A stretch of DNA of 64,000 bases, taken from NCBI RefSeq assembly GCF_033843645.1, contig NZ_JAWXVZ010000007.1:62001-126000 (forward strand). Direction: 5' to 3'. This document shows positions 45,901 through 55,578 of this stretch, piece after piece; position 1 is the first letter of the stretch, and every line of letters begins with the position of its first letter. The position numbers and the translations under genes were made by a program. Source of the stretch: Pseudovibrio zosterae. Lineage in GTDB: Bacteria > Pseudomonadota > Alphaproteobacteria > Rhizobiales > Stappiaceae. The notes below the pieces were generated by a model that was given only the letters and a program-made list of their open reading frames with translations, searched no databases and was not told where the DNA came from.

Positions 45901-48900
45901 GGCATGTCCTCCATGGCGTTCTCCCCTTTTGTGTGACCCGCTGAAATGTAGCTGTACATCACGGGCAATACAAAGAGTGTGAACAAGGTGCCGATGGAAA
46001 GGCCCGCGACAATCACAAGGCCAATGTTGTAACGCGAAACTGCACCTGCACCAGTTGCATAAAGCAGCGGGATGAGGCCTGCGATCATGGCGGCAACAGT
46101 CATGAGAATGGGGCGGAGCCGGATACGTGCCGCTTCAATGATCGCTTCGGTTTTGGAAGAACCTTTTTCGATCTGCTCATTCTTTGCCATTTCGCACATG
46201 AGGATGCCGTGCTTTGAGATAAGCCCCACCAGCGTAATCAAGCCCACCTGCGAGTAGATGTTGAGTGATGTAAGGCCTGACACATGGGTCCAGCCGAGAG
46301 CGATTAGAGCCCCGCTGATGGCCATGGGCACCGTCAACATGATCACCAGTGGGTCTCGCAGGCTTTCAAACTGACTGGCGAGCACGAGGAAGATAACTGC
46401 CAGTGCCAGCGCGAGTGTCACATAAAGTGCGTTGCCTTCTTCAACAAACTGCCGGGATTCTCCCATAAACGCATAGTTGAAACCGCGCGGCAAAGCTTCT
46501 CGCGCTTGTGTTTCGAAGAAGCTGATGGCATCGCTAATGGCAACATTTGGTGCAGGTACTGCTGAGATTGTGATGGAGTTCAGCTGATTGTAATGCGGCA
46601 GAGACTTGGGCTGGGTCTGCACCTCATGGGAGACCAGACTGGACATCGGTATGGCACTGCCATCCTGGGCCGTTACATAGAATTGGCTGAGTTGATCAGG
46701 TGTTGCTCGAAACCGGCGTTCAGCCTCTGGGATTACCTCGTAGGAGCGGCCGTCAATATTGACGCGGTTGATGTAGCCTCCGCCCATGAGACTGCCGAGC
46801 GTATTGCCAATCGCTTGAGCGGTGACACCATAGGCACCAGCGGCATCGCGGTTGATGACAAGATTGGCCGTGCCGGAATCGTACTTCAGGTCCACATCCG
46901 CGAACAGAAACAACGGACTTGCTTTGGCCTTCTCCAAAATGGCAGAGCCCACGCTGTACAAACTTTCAAAATCTGTTGGGCTGGTGATGACAAACTGAAC
47001 AGGTAGCCCGGCGGAGGAGCCGGGTAAGGCAGGCAGCTGGAAGGCCGAGGCATTGATGCCCGGCAGGTCTTTCGCCTCTTTGGACACGATGTTGGAAATT
47101 TCTTTTTGGCTGAGTTCACGCTCGCTCCACGGAATGAGTGGCCCAATGCCAATCCCTTGGGTGGTGGTTGGAATGCCAATCAAGGCGAGAGATGCTGAGG
47201 CCTCGGGACGCTTGCCAATTATGTCGGCGAGCAGTGCCATGTTGGCTTCAATATAGTCGTTGTTGGCTGTAGATGGCGCGGTTCCCATTACGAGAACAAC
47301 GCCTTGGTCTTCGTCAGGTGCGAGTTGCGCGGGCAAGAACGAAAAAATCACCGGCAATGACACGATCACAATGAAGGCAAAGCACAGGACAATCCGCCTG
47401 TGATTGAAAACAGCAAGAAGTGCGGTGTGATAGTTGCTCGTGATTTTGTGCAGCAGCCCATCAACGATACGTTGGAACCTGCTCGCTTTCCCCTTTTCCT
47501 TCATTAGCTTGGAGCACATCATGGGTGAGAGTGTCAGCGCTATGAAACCTGAGATAACCACTGATCCGGCCAGAGTGAGGGCAAACTCCTTGAACAGGGC
47601 ACCAGTGATGCCGCCCATGAGGGCTATAGGCGTGTAAACTGCAGCAAGTGTGATGGTCATGGAAATGACCGGTATCGCGATCTCGCGGGTTGCCTCAATC
47701 GCTGCCTTGAAGGGCTTGGAGCCGTTGTTGATATGGCGGTCTACGTTCTCAACGACCACGATGGCGTCGTCAACCACGAGGCCAATGGCGAGCACCATTG
47801 CGAGCAATGTCATCAGGTTCAACGTGAAACCCACAGCTTGCATCAGGGCAATGACGCCAATTAGCGAAAGCGGGATGGTGACGATGGGAATGATGACGGA
47901 TCGAAACGAGGCCATGAACAGCATGATGACCACGATGACGATGATCGCGGCCTCTCCGAGCGTGGTCACGACCTCCCGGATGGAATCTTCAATGGCGATC
48001 GAAGAATCATAGACAATCTCCGAGTTTATGGAGGGCGGCATGCCGTTTTTGATGGCCGTGTAGACAGAACGAAGCCCCTGCGCCACGGTAAGTGGGTTGC
48101 CGGTTGGTGAAAGGTTGATGCCGATGATAACGGCCTGACGGCCGTTTGCTATGGCGCGGGTATCGTCGTTGCTGCCATCCAGTGAAACTTCCGCCACATC
48201 CTGCAGTCTTACAAGGTCACCGTTGTCGGACTTGATCACAAGTCTTTTGAGGCCCTCTACATCAATGACCTGACTGTTAATGTTGCTCTTAAGAACGGTG
48301 AAGTAGCTGTTGAACTCACCAATGGCAGACTGGAAGTTGTTCTCCTGTAAAATGGTGACCAGCTCCTGCGTGGAGATGTCATACTGCCCAAGCTTTTCAG
48401 GGATGGGCCAGATCCGCAGCGCAAAAGGAGCCCCGCCCTGATAGGTGATGTTGGAAACACCCTCAACCGTCGCGAGCTGGGGGCTGACCACGCGCTCAAT
48501 GTAGTCAGTGATTTGGCTCGGGTTGAGCGTGTCGCTGTAGAACGAGATGTACATGAGTGCAGTTGTTGAACTCGTAGAAGAGGTGATCGACGGGTTATAG
48601 GCCGCATCGGGCAAATCATTGGTGACGGAATTGATTTGAGCCAATGCATCAGCAAGGGCCTCTTCCGGATTTGTGTCGAGCAACATGTTCAGCGTGATGG
48701 TGGACGTGCCAAGTTCGCTTGACGAGGTCATGAAGTCCAGCCGGTCCACCTGCGCCAGTGCCTGCTCCAGCTGTTGGGTTATGGCCCCTTCCACCAGAGC
48801 GGGGTCCGCACCGGGGTAGGGTGTCGTCACCGTGATTACCGTGTTGGTCATCTTTGGGAACTGGCGGACATCAATGCTGCTTATTGAATTCAGGCCGAAG

Positions 48901-48968
48901 ATGAACAGCAACATGCTGAGTGACGCAGCCATCACGGGCCGTTTGATGAAGATATCCGTAAAGCGCAT
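45897..48968 (-). CDS. RND efflux transporter permease
   Basis: A 1023-residue inner-membrane pump of the hydrophobe/amphiphile-efflux RND family (AcrB/MexB/OqxB-like length). It shows the N-terminal IFIKRPVMAASL helix, two large periplasmic loops and the proton-relay Asp pair in LAIGLVVDDAIVVVENVDRH of transmembrane helix 4. It works with the adaptor encoded 11 bases upstream; no outer-membrane channel gene is in the window, so a shared TolC is likely. Substrate range cannot be read from sequence. Confidence 0.93.
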   Translation of the reverse strand: MRFTDIFIKRPVMAASLSMLLFIFGLNSISSIDVRQFPKMTNTVITVTTPYPGADPALVEGAITQQLEQALAQVDRLDFMTSSSELGTSTITLNMLLDTNPEEALADALAQINSVTNDLPDAAYNPSITSSTSSTTALMYISFYSDTLNPSQITDYIERVVSPQLATVEGVSNITYQGGAPFALRIWPIPEKLGQYDISTQELVTILQENNFQSAIGEFNSYFTVLKSNINSQVIDVEGLKRLVIKSDNGDLVRLQDVAEVSLDGSNDDTRAIANGRQAVIIGINLSPTGNPLTVAQGLRSVYTAIKNGMPPSINSEIVYDSSIAIEDSIREVVTTLGEAAIIVIVVIMLFMASFRSVIIPIVTIPLSLIGVIALMQAVGFTLNLMTLLAMVLAIGLVVDDAIVVVENVDRHINNGSKPFKAAIEATREIAIPVISMTITLAAVYTPIALMGGITGALFKEFALTLAGSVVISGFIALTLSPMMCSKLMKEKGKASRFQRIVDGLLHKITSNYHTALLAVFNHRRIVLCFAFIVIVSLPVIFSFLPAQLAPDEDQGVVLVMGTAPSTANNDYIEANMALLADIIGKRPEASASLALIGIPTTTQGIGIGPLIPWSERELSQKEISNIVSKEAKDLPGINASAFQLPALPGSSAGLPVQFVITSPTDFESLYSVGSAILEKAKASPLFLFADVDLKYDSGTANLVINRDAAGAYGVTAQAIGNTLGSLMGGGYINRVNIDGRSYEVIPEAERRFRATPDQLSQFYVTAQDGSAIPMSSLVSHEVQTQPKSLPHYNQLNSITISAVPAPNVAISDAISFFETQAREALPRGFNYAFMGESRQFVEEGNALYVTLALALAVIFLVLASQFESLRDPLVIMLTVPMAISGALIALGWTHVSGLTSLNIYSQVGLITLVGLISKHGILMCEMAKNEQIEKGSSKTEAIIEAARIRLRPILMTVAAMIAGLIPLLYATGAGAVSRYNIGLVIVAGLSIGTLFTLFVLPVMYSYISAGHTKGENAMEDMP

Positions 48969-48979
48969 CGACGACCCTC

Positions 48980-50098
48980 CTAGAGCCTAGGCATCTTGGC
49001 TGGTGGGGTGACTCTGTCTGGAACGATCTTGATCGCGGCGTTGTTGGAGAGGTTTTGGGCACCCGAGGTTACGACGGCGTCGCCAAACTTCAGGTCTCCT
49101 GTCACAAGAGCGTCGCTGCCGTTTCGCTGCAAGACTTTGACGGTCACTTGGCGAACGCGGGGTTTGTCTTCGTTGGTCTCCTGAACAAACACAGAGTCCC
49201 CATAGAGCGCAAAAACGATTGCTGTCTGCGGCACCACAAACTGCTTGTCCAGATCCTTTTCGCGAACTTGAACACTGGCAAACATGCCGCCGCGCAAGGA
49301 GCGGTCATCATTTGGGACCGTGGCCTGAACCGTAACCAGACCGGTGCTGCCGCTGACAATGGGTTCAATGGCGTTGATCTTGCCCACATAGACACGGCCT
49401 GGGTAACTCACAACTGTAAGGTTGACCTCTTGGCCCAGGGAAATCTTGCTAAGGTCCGCCTGCTCAATGCTGAAACGCACACGCATGACTGAAAGGTCCT
49501 CAAGGCGCACAAAGTTGTCGCCCGCGTGGACGTACTGGCCAAGATCGATGCTGCGTATGCCCAACTTGCCACTGAACGGCGCCTTAATTTCTCGTTGGGC
49601 AATTTCTGTCTGCAAGGTGCCAATGCGCGCCTTGAGCGCTTCGAAATTGGACTGAGCGTCCTGCATGGCTTTCTCGGAGACTGTTTGATCGCGAAAGAGA
49701 GTGAGTTGTCGGTTGTAGTTGGCTTCAACGGAGGGGAGCTGTACCTCTTGAACTTTCAACTCTGCGCGCTGCACGGAACTGTCCAGTGAGACCAGAACAT
49801 CTCCAGCCTTAACGGTATCGCCATTTTCAAAGTTGATATCGGTAACGGTGCCCGATACCTCGGATGACACGTAGACGCCTTGGTTCGCCTCTACAAAGCC
49901 AACCACTTGAATGGTCTGGGGCCATACCTTGGGTTCCAGCTTTTGGACGGAAACTGGAAATGTTGGTTCAGGCGCATTCGCCAAGGCCTCTTTGGTCTTT
50001 TCGGCAACATAGTAGTTGAAACCGATGACCGTTCCGAATGCCAGAAGAGCAATCACCAGCATACCGGCGATCCATCGAAACATGCCTTGTTTCTCCAC
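48980..50098 (-). CDS. RND periplasmic adaptor (membrane fusion protein)
   Basis: A 372-residue adaptor of the HlyD/AcrA type, anchored by one N-terminal transmembrane segment (residues 8-28) and not a lipobox. The lipoyl half-motifs are visible (VSGTVTDINFENGDTVKAGD near 83-102 and IKAPFSGKLGIRSIDLGQYV near 172-191), separated by a short coiled coil (about 112-168). The beta-barrel and membrane-proximal parts follow. First gene of the RND operon; the strong terminator just upstream separates it from the YbaY-like gene. Confidence 0.9.
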   Translation of the reverse strand: MEKQGMFRWIAGMLVIALLAFGTVIGFNYYVAEKTKEALANAPEPTFPVSVQKLEPKVWPQTIQVVGFVEANQGVYVSSEVSGTVTDINFENGDTVKAGDVLVSLDSSVQRAELKVQEVQLPSVEANYNRQLTLFRDQTVSEKAMQDAQSNFEALKARIGTLQTEIAQREIKAPFSGKLGIRSIDLGQYVHAGDNFVRLEDLSVMRVRFSIEQADLSKISLGQEVNLTVVSYPGRVYVGKINAIEPIVSGSTGLVTVQATVPNDDRSLRGGMFASVQVREKDLDKQFVVPQTAIVFALYGDSVFVQETNEDKPRVRQVTVKVLQRNGSDALVTGDLKFGDAVVTSGAQNLSNNAAIKIVPDRVTPPAKMPRL

Positions 50099-50280
50099 TG
50101 TCAGATGAGATGGGAACCGTGGGCAGATTTTCCGGTCAGCTTTCGGAAACTCGGCCTGTCTGTACTGCTTCAGCCTATGCTAGGGAATAGCGGTGGCCTA
50201 TATTCTTGTTGTTGTTTGGCTACACATGCTGTCGGAGAGTTTACGCAGCGTCCGTTAAGGTCATTTTAATGGCAGAACGC

Positions 50281-50315
50281 AAAAAGCCCCCTAAAACTGA
50301 TCTTGTTCAGGGGGC
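50281..50315 (-). terminator. Rho-independent terminator
   Basis: Read on the minus strand, GCCCCCT and AGGGGGC (plus-strand 50286-50292 and 50309-50315) form a 7-bp G+C stem followed by TTTTT (50281-50285). It lies 100 bases after the stop of the YbaY-like gene and before the RND adaptor gene. Confidence 0.8.
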
Positions 50316-50413
50316 CGCGGAGGGTGCTGATTGGAAGCGTGATGTTCTCTTAAGGAGCGGCTTGGCTCGCACCCGCATCGCTGCAGGTCGATGGCCAGTA
50401 CTCAACGCAGGTC

Positions 50414-50812
50414 TTAATACATGACCGTGTAAAGGGTAATTTCCTGCGGCATTTCAGGGTTTTTCAGCGAAGCAGCTCCACGGGCCAGCAACCAGCCGTC
50501 GGCGCGTTCCAAGCGCGCGATGAGTTGAAAGGGCGCGGTGGGCTCCAGAGCCTCGGGCAGATTGACAACAAAGGCCAACGTCCCTGTTTTGCCCCTACTT
50601 TCCAGCGGGGTTTCTGTTTCAAGCTCAGTTGTGCTGTCAGGCCGCGCGATGCTCTTGAGGTAGAGCTTGAGGCTGCCTTCGGGGATCAGTTCCTGATCTG
50701 CAAAGGAGATCGTACCGCTGATTTTTTGAGTTTGTGCGTTCACCGGTGTGCCAATCGAAACAAGACCTGAAAAGAGAAGACTGGCGAACAATCGGGAAAA
50801 CCGGGCTTTCAT
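50414..50812 (-). CDS. YbaY-like secreted protein
   Basis: A 132-residue protein with a Sec signal peptide (cleavage after VNA, about residue 26) and a beta-rich mature part beginning QTQKISGTISFADQELIPEG. The pattern of G-T-I-S-F, a central PFQLIARLE strand and a closing run of hydrophobic strands fits the YbaY domain, found in small envelope proteins of unclear function; there is no lipobox here. It lies 75 bases after the serralysin gene in the same direction and before a terminator, so it may share the protease transcript. Possible role: chaperone or inhibitor of the protease, by position only. Confidence 0.6.
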   Translation of the reverse strand: MKARFSRLFASLLFSGLVSIGTPVNAQTQKISGTISFADQELIPEGSLKLYLKSIARPDSTTELETETPLESRGKTGTLAFVVNLPEALEPTAPFQLIARLERADGWLLARGAASLKNPEMPQEITLYTVMY

Positions 50813-50887
50813 CTGACTTCCCTTTCTGTTGTCGAAACATCAATAGAGGCTGGAAGGGAAGCATGAGGCTCCCCTTCCAAACTGGTA

Positions 50888-53800
50888 TTAAAAGATAGTG
50901 AAATGGTCGGCTGACAAGTCAAGGCCGGACTTCAGCGTGGCAAACTGGATTGCCTCACCATCACCAGACCCATCCGCATCATAGAACAAGGCACCGCTAT
51001 CGGTGTCGTAGATGATACGATCATTCGCGTCCTGGCTGACGCCCGCAGCGCTCTTGTGGAACGCCATGAGGTCAAGTTGCCCCTCGCCACCCAGTTCGGA
51101 GAAGATGTCACTGTCGAGCATGATGACATCGTCTTCCACGTTGAAGTCCTTGATCCGATCAATGTTGTCCGCACCGAGTTCAGTGGAGAAACGGAACGTA
51201 TCTTCTCCCTTACCCCCAACGAGGAAGTCGGCACCCAAACCGCCGTCGAGCAGATCGTTGCCCTTGCCGCCGAAGAGCCTGTCGTTTCCAGCTTCGCCGG
51301 GTTGCACTGGTTCAGGCGGGAACTCAACAGAGACGTTCAGCTTGTAGGTTGAACCTTCAGGCACAGCCTCAGACCAGCCACTGCCCGGCGCGTCGGGCGA
51401 CCAGGCACCCTGCACAATGAAGTACGTGCCTGTTTCTTCAACAACGAAGACACTGCTAGAATCTCGGTTGCTGGTTGAGCCTGGGTCTCCGCCGCCGTCG
51501 TCGTTCTGGGCGATGATGTTGCCCTCAGCATCCAGAACACGGATCCAGCTGTCATGCACATTCGGATCGGCAATCCCGTCCACATCAATGCTGACGATCG
51601 TGCCTTCGGCCAGCGAAATGCTGTAGTAGCCTCCCTGACCGTTACCGGTCGCATTGACCGTGGTGTGAAGCACGGTTGTGGAGTCAAAAATATCCGGGTC
51701 CTCTGCGAGCGAGAAGTTGTTGGAGATGTCGAACGCCGTGGCAATCGAGTTGTTGGTCGCATCTGCTCCCAGAGTGACATAGCCTGTGCCAAGGCCCGGA
51801 CGTGGAACAGAGCCAGCCTGATCCGAGAAGTCACCCAACAGGATGTCATCTCCGCCGCCGCCTTTCAGGACGTCATTTCCACCTTGCCCGATCAGAGTGT
51901 TGGCGGAGCGATCGCCTTTCATCCGATCATTGAAACCGGAGCCAGACAGGTTCTCGATGGACTCGTAGGTGTCGCCTTCGGACTGTCCTCTAGCCAGGTT
52001 GAGGTTTACACCACTGGTTGCATCGGAATAGTCCGCGGTGTCACTGCCCGCGCCGCCTTTCAGCACATCAGCGCCTGCCCCGCCGGTGAGGATGTCATTC
52101 CCGTGGCCACCTGACAGAACGTTGGTTTCGTCGTTGCCGATCAAGTGGTCGTCAAAGAACGACCCCACCACATTTTCCACGTCCACGATGATGTCGTGCT
52201 TGATGGTGGTGCCACGCCCTACAATCTGCACAGGCCCATCGGCGTCGCCGCCGCTGGCCGTGCCGTTGGCAAGATCTACGGTTACCCCATCATTGCTTCC
52301 GGAGTAATCGACCGTGTCGATGCCCTCACCGCCATTCATGTAGTCTTGGCCCGAGCCGCCGATGAGGATGTCGTTTCCTTCGTCCCCATAGAGCAGGTCG
52401 CCATCCCGGCCGCCGTCGAGAATGTCATCTCCACCGCCACCGTTGAAGACATCGCCGCCACCGCGACCCCAGAAATGGTTGGCATCATCTGTGCCGATGA
52501 AGCGATCAATGCGGTCATCGGAACCAATAAGGTTTTCGATGCTGTAGAAGGTGTCCCCGGAGGCCGTGCCGCCGCTCGCCACATTGGTTGCAAGGTTTAC
52601 CAGAAGCTGGAACGGACTTTCGTGGCTGTAGTCAACGGTGTCCACGCCGTCGCCACCGCGGAAGACATCAACGCCGTCCTGACCCATCAAGGTATCATCG
52701 CCGTCGCCGCCATCCAGAATGTCGTCACCGGCTCCGCCGAAGATGGTGTCGTTGCCGCGCCCGCCGTAAAGAACATCGTCGCCATCGTCACTTTCCGTCT
52801 GGTCCTCCAGGTCCTCAAACGCGATGGTGTTGTTGATGTCACGGCTGGCAAGGGAATCTCGGCCGCCAATGATGAGATCGTCACCATCCAACCCGAAGAT
52901 GGTGTCGCCACCCGCTCCGCCATTGAGTGTGTTGTTGCCGTCGTCGCCGAACATCAGGTTTGAGAGTGCATCGCTCGGGGTGCCGGTGCCTGTATCGTTG
53001 TCGTCTGCGTCATTGGCAGGGGGAACGTGCGTGCCGTCGACGTAGATGATGTTCTCGACATTGGCCACCTCACCAAGATCAATGTCCTTGTTGAGGACGA
53101 TAATGGTGTCAAAGCCGCCATCGGCTTCTTCACGAACAAGGTCATCGGCAGAGTCGACGAAATAGATGTCGTCCCCCTTGCCGCCTGCCATTTTGTCTGC
53201 GCCGCCGCGCCCATCCAGGGTGTTGTTGCCATCGTTGCCGATGAGGATGTCATCGTAGGCGCTGCCAATGCCGTTTTCGATATAGTATTCGCTCTGGTCT
53301 TCGTTGTGACCGGCGAAGATCGAAACGTTGTTGCTATGGCCATTCACGCTGGAGAACTGGCCTGCACGCAGATCCAGAATGGTGCCAGCCGTGGAACCAG
53401 AAAAGTCGATAGTGTCGATGCCGCCGGTGTCATGGATGGTGAAACCGATGTCATGCTGCATGCCCGAAGACGTCAGCTCGTAACCGTATTCGGTGCTGTT
53501 GAAACCGTATGTGTTGTTGCCGGTGTTGAGGTCGATCTGCTCGAAGGTGCGCGTGCCATTTTCATCAACTTCGGAGAAGAAACGTCGGATTGTGGCTTCG
53601 ATGTCTGCCATAAGCGGTGTTGTTGCAGACCAACGGCTGGTTTCGCCCACATCAATCCCATCGAAGTAGGACATGACGGAGTATTGCTGGCGATCATAGG
53701 TCCATGTTGCGTTGTTCAGATAGTTGATCTGCACCCCGCCGGGGCCGCTGTAATTGTAAAGTCCGGGGTGATTGAGGCCAAACTCGTGACCCAGCTCGTG

Positions 53801-54235
53801 GATGAATGTGTCAAAGACATAACCACCCAGGTCGGTCTTGTTCGGCTCCGTGTCGTGGAAACGTTGGCCCACGCTGATGAAGCGATTGCTTGAATACGCG
53901 CTGCCGTCATTCGCTTCGCCAAACTCGGGGCTGACAATTTCCATCCATTGTGTTTCGGGATCGAAAGGCACGTCGTCGACGATCTCAAACGTCAATGGGG
54001 TCACTGCGGACCACATGTGCAGTGCGCCAATGGCAGCGGCTTTGTAGTCCGGATGATCGTTCAGCTCGCTGACGTTGATGACGAGCGTTTGCGCTGCGAT
54101 CTCCGGTGTCAGGCTTCGTGGGAGTGCCCCCAGATAGTCAAGGTAGGCCTCGTAGTCCTCACTCTTGCCGTATGGATTGTCGGGTGTTTGGTCGTTGACC
54201 CACCATTGGTCACTAGACTGGCTTTGGCTTGACAT
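50888..54235 (-). CDS. Serralysin-type M10 metalloprotease with RTX repeats
   Basis: A 1115-residue extracellular zinc protease. The catalytic site HELGHEFGLNHP (146-157) gives ligands His146, His150 and His156 with Glu147, and the Met-turn SVMSY (186-190) completes the metzincin pattern. Two blocks of Ca-binding nonapeptide repeats (GGxGxDxLx) follow, at roughly 330-840 and 1000-1050, separated by a PPC-like beta domain (about 850-990). There is no Sec signal; the C terminus should be the type I secretion signal. The start at 54235 follows AGGGGGA at 5 bases; a TTG seven codons upstream is open but unlikely. No ABC/HlyD secretion genes are in the window. Confidence 0.92.
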   Translation of the reverse strand: MSSQSQSSDQWWVNDQTPDNPYGKSEDYEAYLDYLGALPRSLTPEIAAQTLVINVSELNDHPDYKAAAIGALHMWSAVTPLTFEIVDDVPFDPETQWMEIVSPEFGEANDGSAYSSNRFISVGQRFHDTEPNKTDLGGYVFDTFIHELGHEFGLNHPGLYNYSGPGGVQINYLNNATWTYDRQQYSVMSYFDGIDVGETSRWSATTPLMADIEATIRRFFSEVDENGTRTFEQIDLNTGNNTYGFNSTEYGYELTSSGMQHDIGFTIHDTGGIDTIDFSGSTAGTILDLRAGQFSSVNGHSNNVSIFAGHNEDQSEYYIENGIGSAYDDILIGNDGNNTLDGRGGADKMAGGKGDDIYFVDSADDLVREEADGGFDTIIVLNKDIDLGEVANVENIIYVDGTHVPPANDADDNDTGTGTPSDALSNLMFGDDGNNTLNGGAGGDTIFGLDGDDLIIGGRDSLASRDINNTIAFEDLEDQTESDDGDDVLYGGRGNDTIFGGAGDDILDGGDGDDTLMGQDGVDVFRGGDGVDTVDYSHESPFQLLVNLATNVASGGTASGDTFYSIENLIGSDDRIDRFIGTDDANHFWGRGGGDVFNGGGGDDILDGGRDGDLLYGDEGNDILIGGSGQDYMNGGEGIDTVDYSGSNDGVTVDLANGTASGGDADGPVQIVGRGTTIKHDIIVDVENVVGSFFDDHLIGNDETNVLSGGHGNDILTGGAGADVLKGGAGSDTADYSDATSGVNLNLARGQSEGDTYESIENLSGSGFNDRMKGDRSANTLIGQGGNDVLKGGGGDDILLGDFSDQAGSVPRPGLGTGYVTLGADATNNSIATAFDISNNFSLAEDPDIFDSTTVLHTTVNATGNGQGGYYSISLAEGTIVSIDVDGIADPNVHDSWIRVLDAEGNIIAQNDDGGGDPGSTSNRDSSSVFVVEETGTYFIVQGAWSPDAPGSGWSEAVPEGSTYKLNVSVEFPPEPVQPGEAGNDRLFGGKGNDLLDGGLGADFLVGGKGEDTFRFSTELGADNIDRIKDFNVEDDVIMLDSDIFSELGGEGQLDLMAFHKSAAGVSQDANDRIIYDTDSGALFYDADGSGDGEAIQFATLKSGLDLSADHFTIF

Positions 54236-54879
54236 TTTTGTCCCCCTTTTAAGCAAAGCTCGGCTGAAGAAACAGGATGATTGAGATGCAGTCTCCCCGT
54301 GCTGGCTCAGCGCTTGCGGGCGCTAAGTCAGAGATGTTTGTCAGGGATTTTTCTGGAAGATAAGTAGTTTGGATCTAGCTTGAGGATGCAAAGGAAAGTC
54401 TAGAATGGCCCGTAGGACGCCATGAAGATAAATCCAAAAAGCAACCATCCTCCGCTGCTATGTCATTCTTTGGAAAATCATACATTTTTGCGCCCCCGAG
54501 ACTTCTCTTGGCTGAACTCTCTCAATTTCAACCAAATAAATCTTCGAATCCTACTTAATCATAGCTTCATAATTGAAGATTTAATATGAGTGCATGTCAT
54601 ATTATTGCGTAATTGTTTTGCAAAAATGACCTAAAGTCAACGCGCGTCATGGTGATCATTTTTAAATGACCTAGCGTTATATGTCTTTGTTTTTTGCTAT
54701 TACCAATTAGAATACTTCACGATAATTTTAGAAGTATATTAATTACAGTATTTGCGTGTCTAGAATGACCGTTTACGCCTTGGGGTGGTTGTGGTGGGGC
54801 GTTCCAACAGGGCTGGTGAGATGGCGTGCGGCTGCGAAAAGATACGGCTTGGCGGATCTGGGCACCCCGATTGAGGCCA
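54236..54879. promoter_or_regulatory. A+T-rich region between protease and hutC with direct repeats
   Basis: A 640-base stretch without a supported gene. It carries AAATGACCTA twice, at 54624-54633 and 54664-54673, exactly 40 bases apart, and a looser AGAATGACCG near 54762. Repeats at multiples of about ten bases suggest a regulator binding on one face of DNA, perhaps for the protease promoter to the left. Confidence 0.4.
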
Positions 54880-55578
54880 TCAGCTGCGGCTAAGCAATTG
54901 ATAGCCGGGCGCAGTTATTGCCGTTACCGTGGTAATGGCCGCCTCATCAACCCAAGTAGCGCGTTCTATCGCAAGCAGTGCGCTGCCCGGTTGAACGGAT
55001 AGAAGTTCGGCTGTTTTTTCATCGGCATTCAGCGCGTAAAACTTCAATTCGAAGCGGGTGTATGGCGCATTCTTGAGCAGCCACTCATTCGCATTTTCTC
55101 GGGTTAAATCCACCTGAAGGATATCTGGCACTGTCTCGATGGAGACCCAGCGATTTTCCAAGGTATAAGGGCGGCCGTCGGAAAGGTGCAGGCAGACGAT
55201 CTGCAACATGTCCTGCGGTTCCGCCATTCCCAAAGCGGCCTGAACTGCGCGAGTTGGGGGGCGCTGGACTTTTTCGATGAGCTGATAGCCGTACTGCCCA
55301 CCCCGTCCTTCGATTTCATGGCGCGTCACAGGAATATCCAGTGTCGCGCGGACAAGGGGGTTCTTCCGCACGTGCGTCCCGCCCTTGCGGCGACGTTCAA
55401 TGATTCCGCTGTCGGACAAATCCTGCATGGCGCGCTGAATGGTTGAGCGGGCACAGTCCATTTGAAGCGCCAGCTCGGAATCTTTGGGCAACTTGTCACC
55501 TGGTCCATAACGACCCGAGAGAATCCAGTCGTGAATCCTCTCCCGCACAGCCTTCCAGGTTTGGCGTCCTTGTTGCAT
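54880..55578 (-). CDS. hutC: Histidine-utilisation repressor HutC
   Basis: A 232-residue GntR-family regulator of the HutC type: an N-terminal winged helix-turn-helix (DKLPKDSELALQMDCARSTI, about 27-46, with the recognition helix just after) and a UTRA effector domain (about 85-230). HutC proteins repress hut genes and are released by urocanate. Its start overlaps the hutF stop (TAATG), so it is co-transcribed with hutF and probably represses itself through the palindrome at 56959-56978. Confidence 0.93.
   Translation of the reverse strand: MQQGRQTWKAVRERIHDWILSGRYGPGDKLPKDSELALQMDCARSTIQRAMQDLSDSGIIERRRKGGTHVRKNPLVRATLDIPVTRHEIEGRGGQYGYQLIEKVQRPPTRAVQAALGMAEPQDMLQIVCLHLSDGRPYTLENRWVSIETVPDILQVDLTRENANEWLLKNAPYTRFELKFYALNADEKTAELLSVQPGSALLAIERATWVDEAAITTVTAITAPGYQLLSRS

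Noticed and set aside
52600..53300. Tandem DNA repeats or a CRISPR-like array
   Set aside because: The regular pattern comes from codons of RTX nonapeptides; there are no identical repeats with unique spacers.
51012..53893. Several long plus-strand frames across the protease gene
   Set aside because: They are antisense shadows of the Asp/Gly-rich RTX repeats, producing Val/Ala-rich sequences without motifs.
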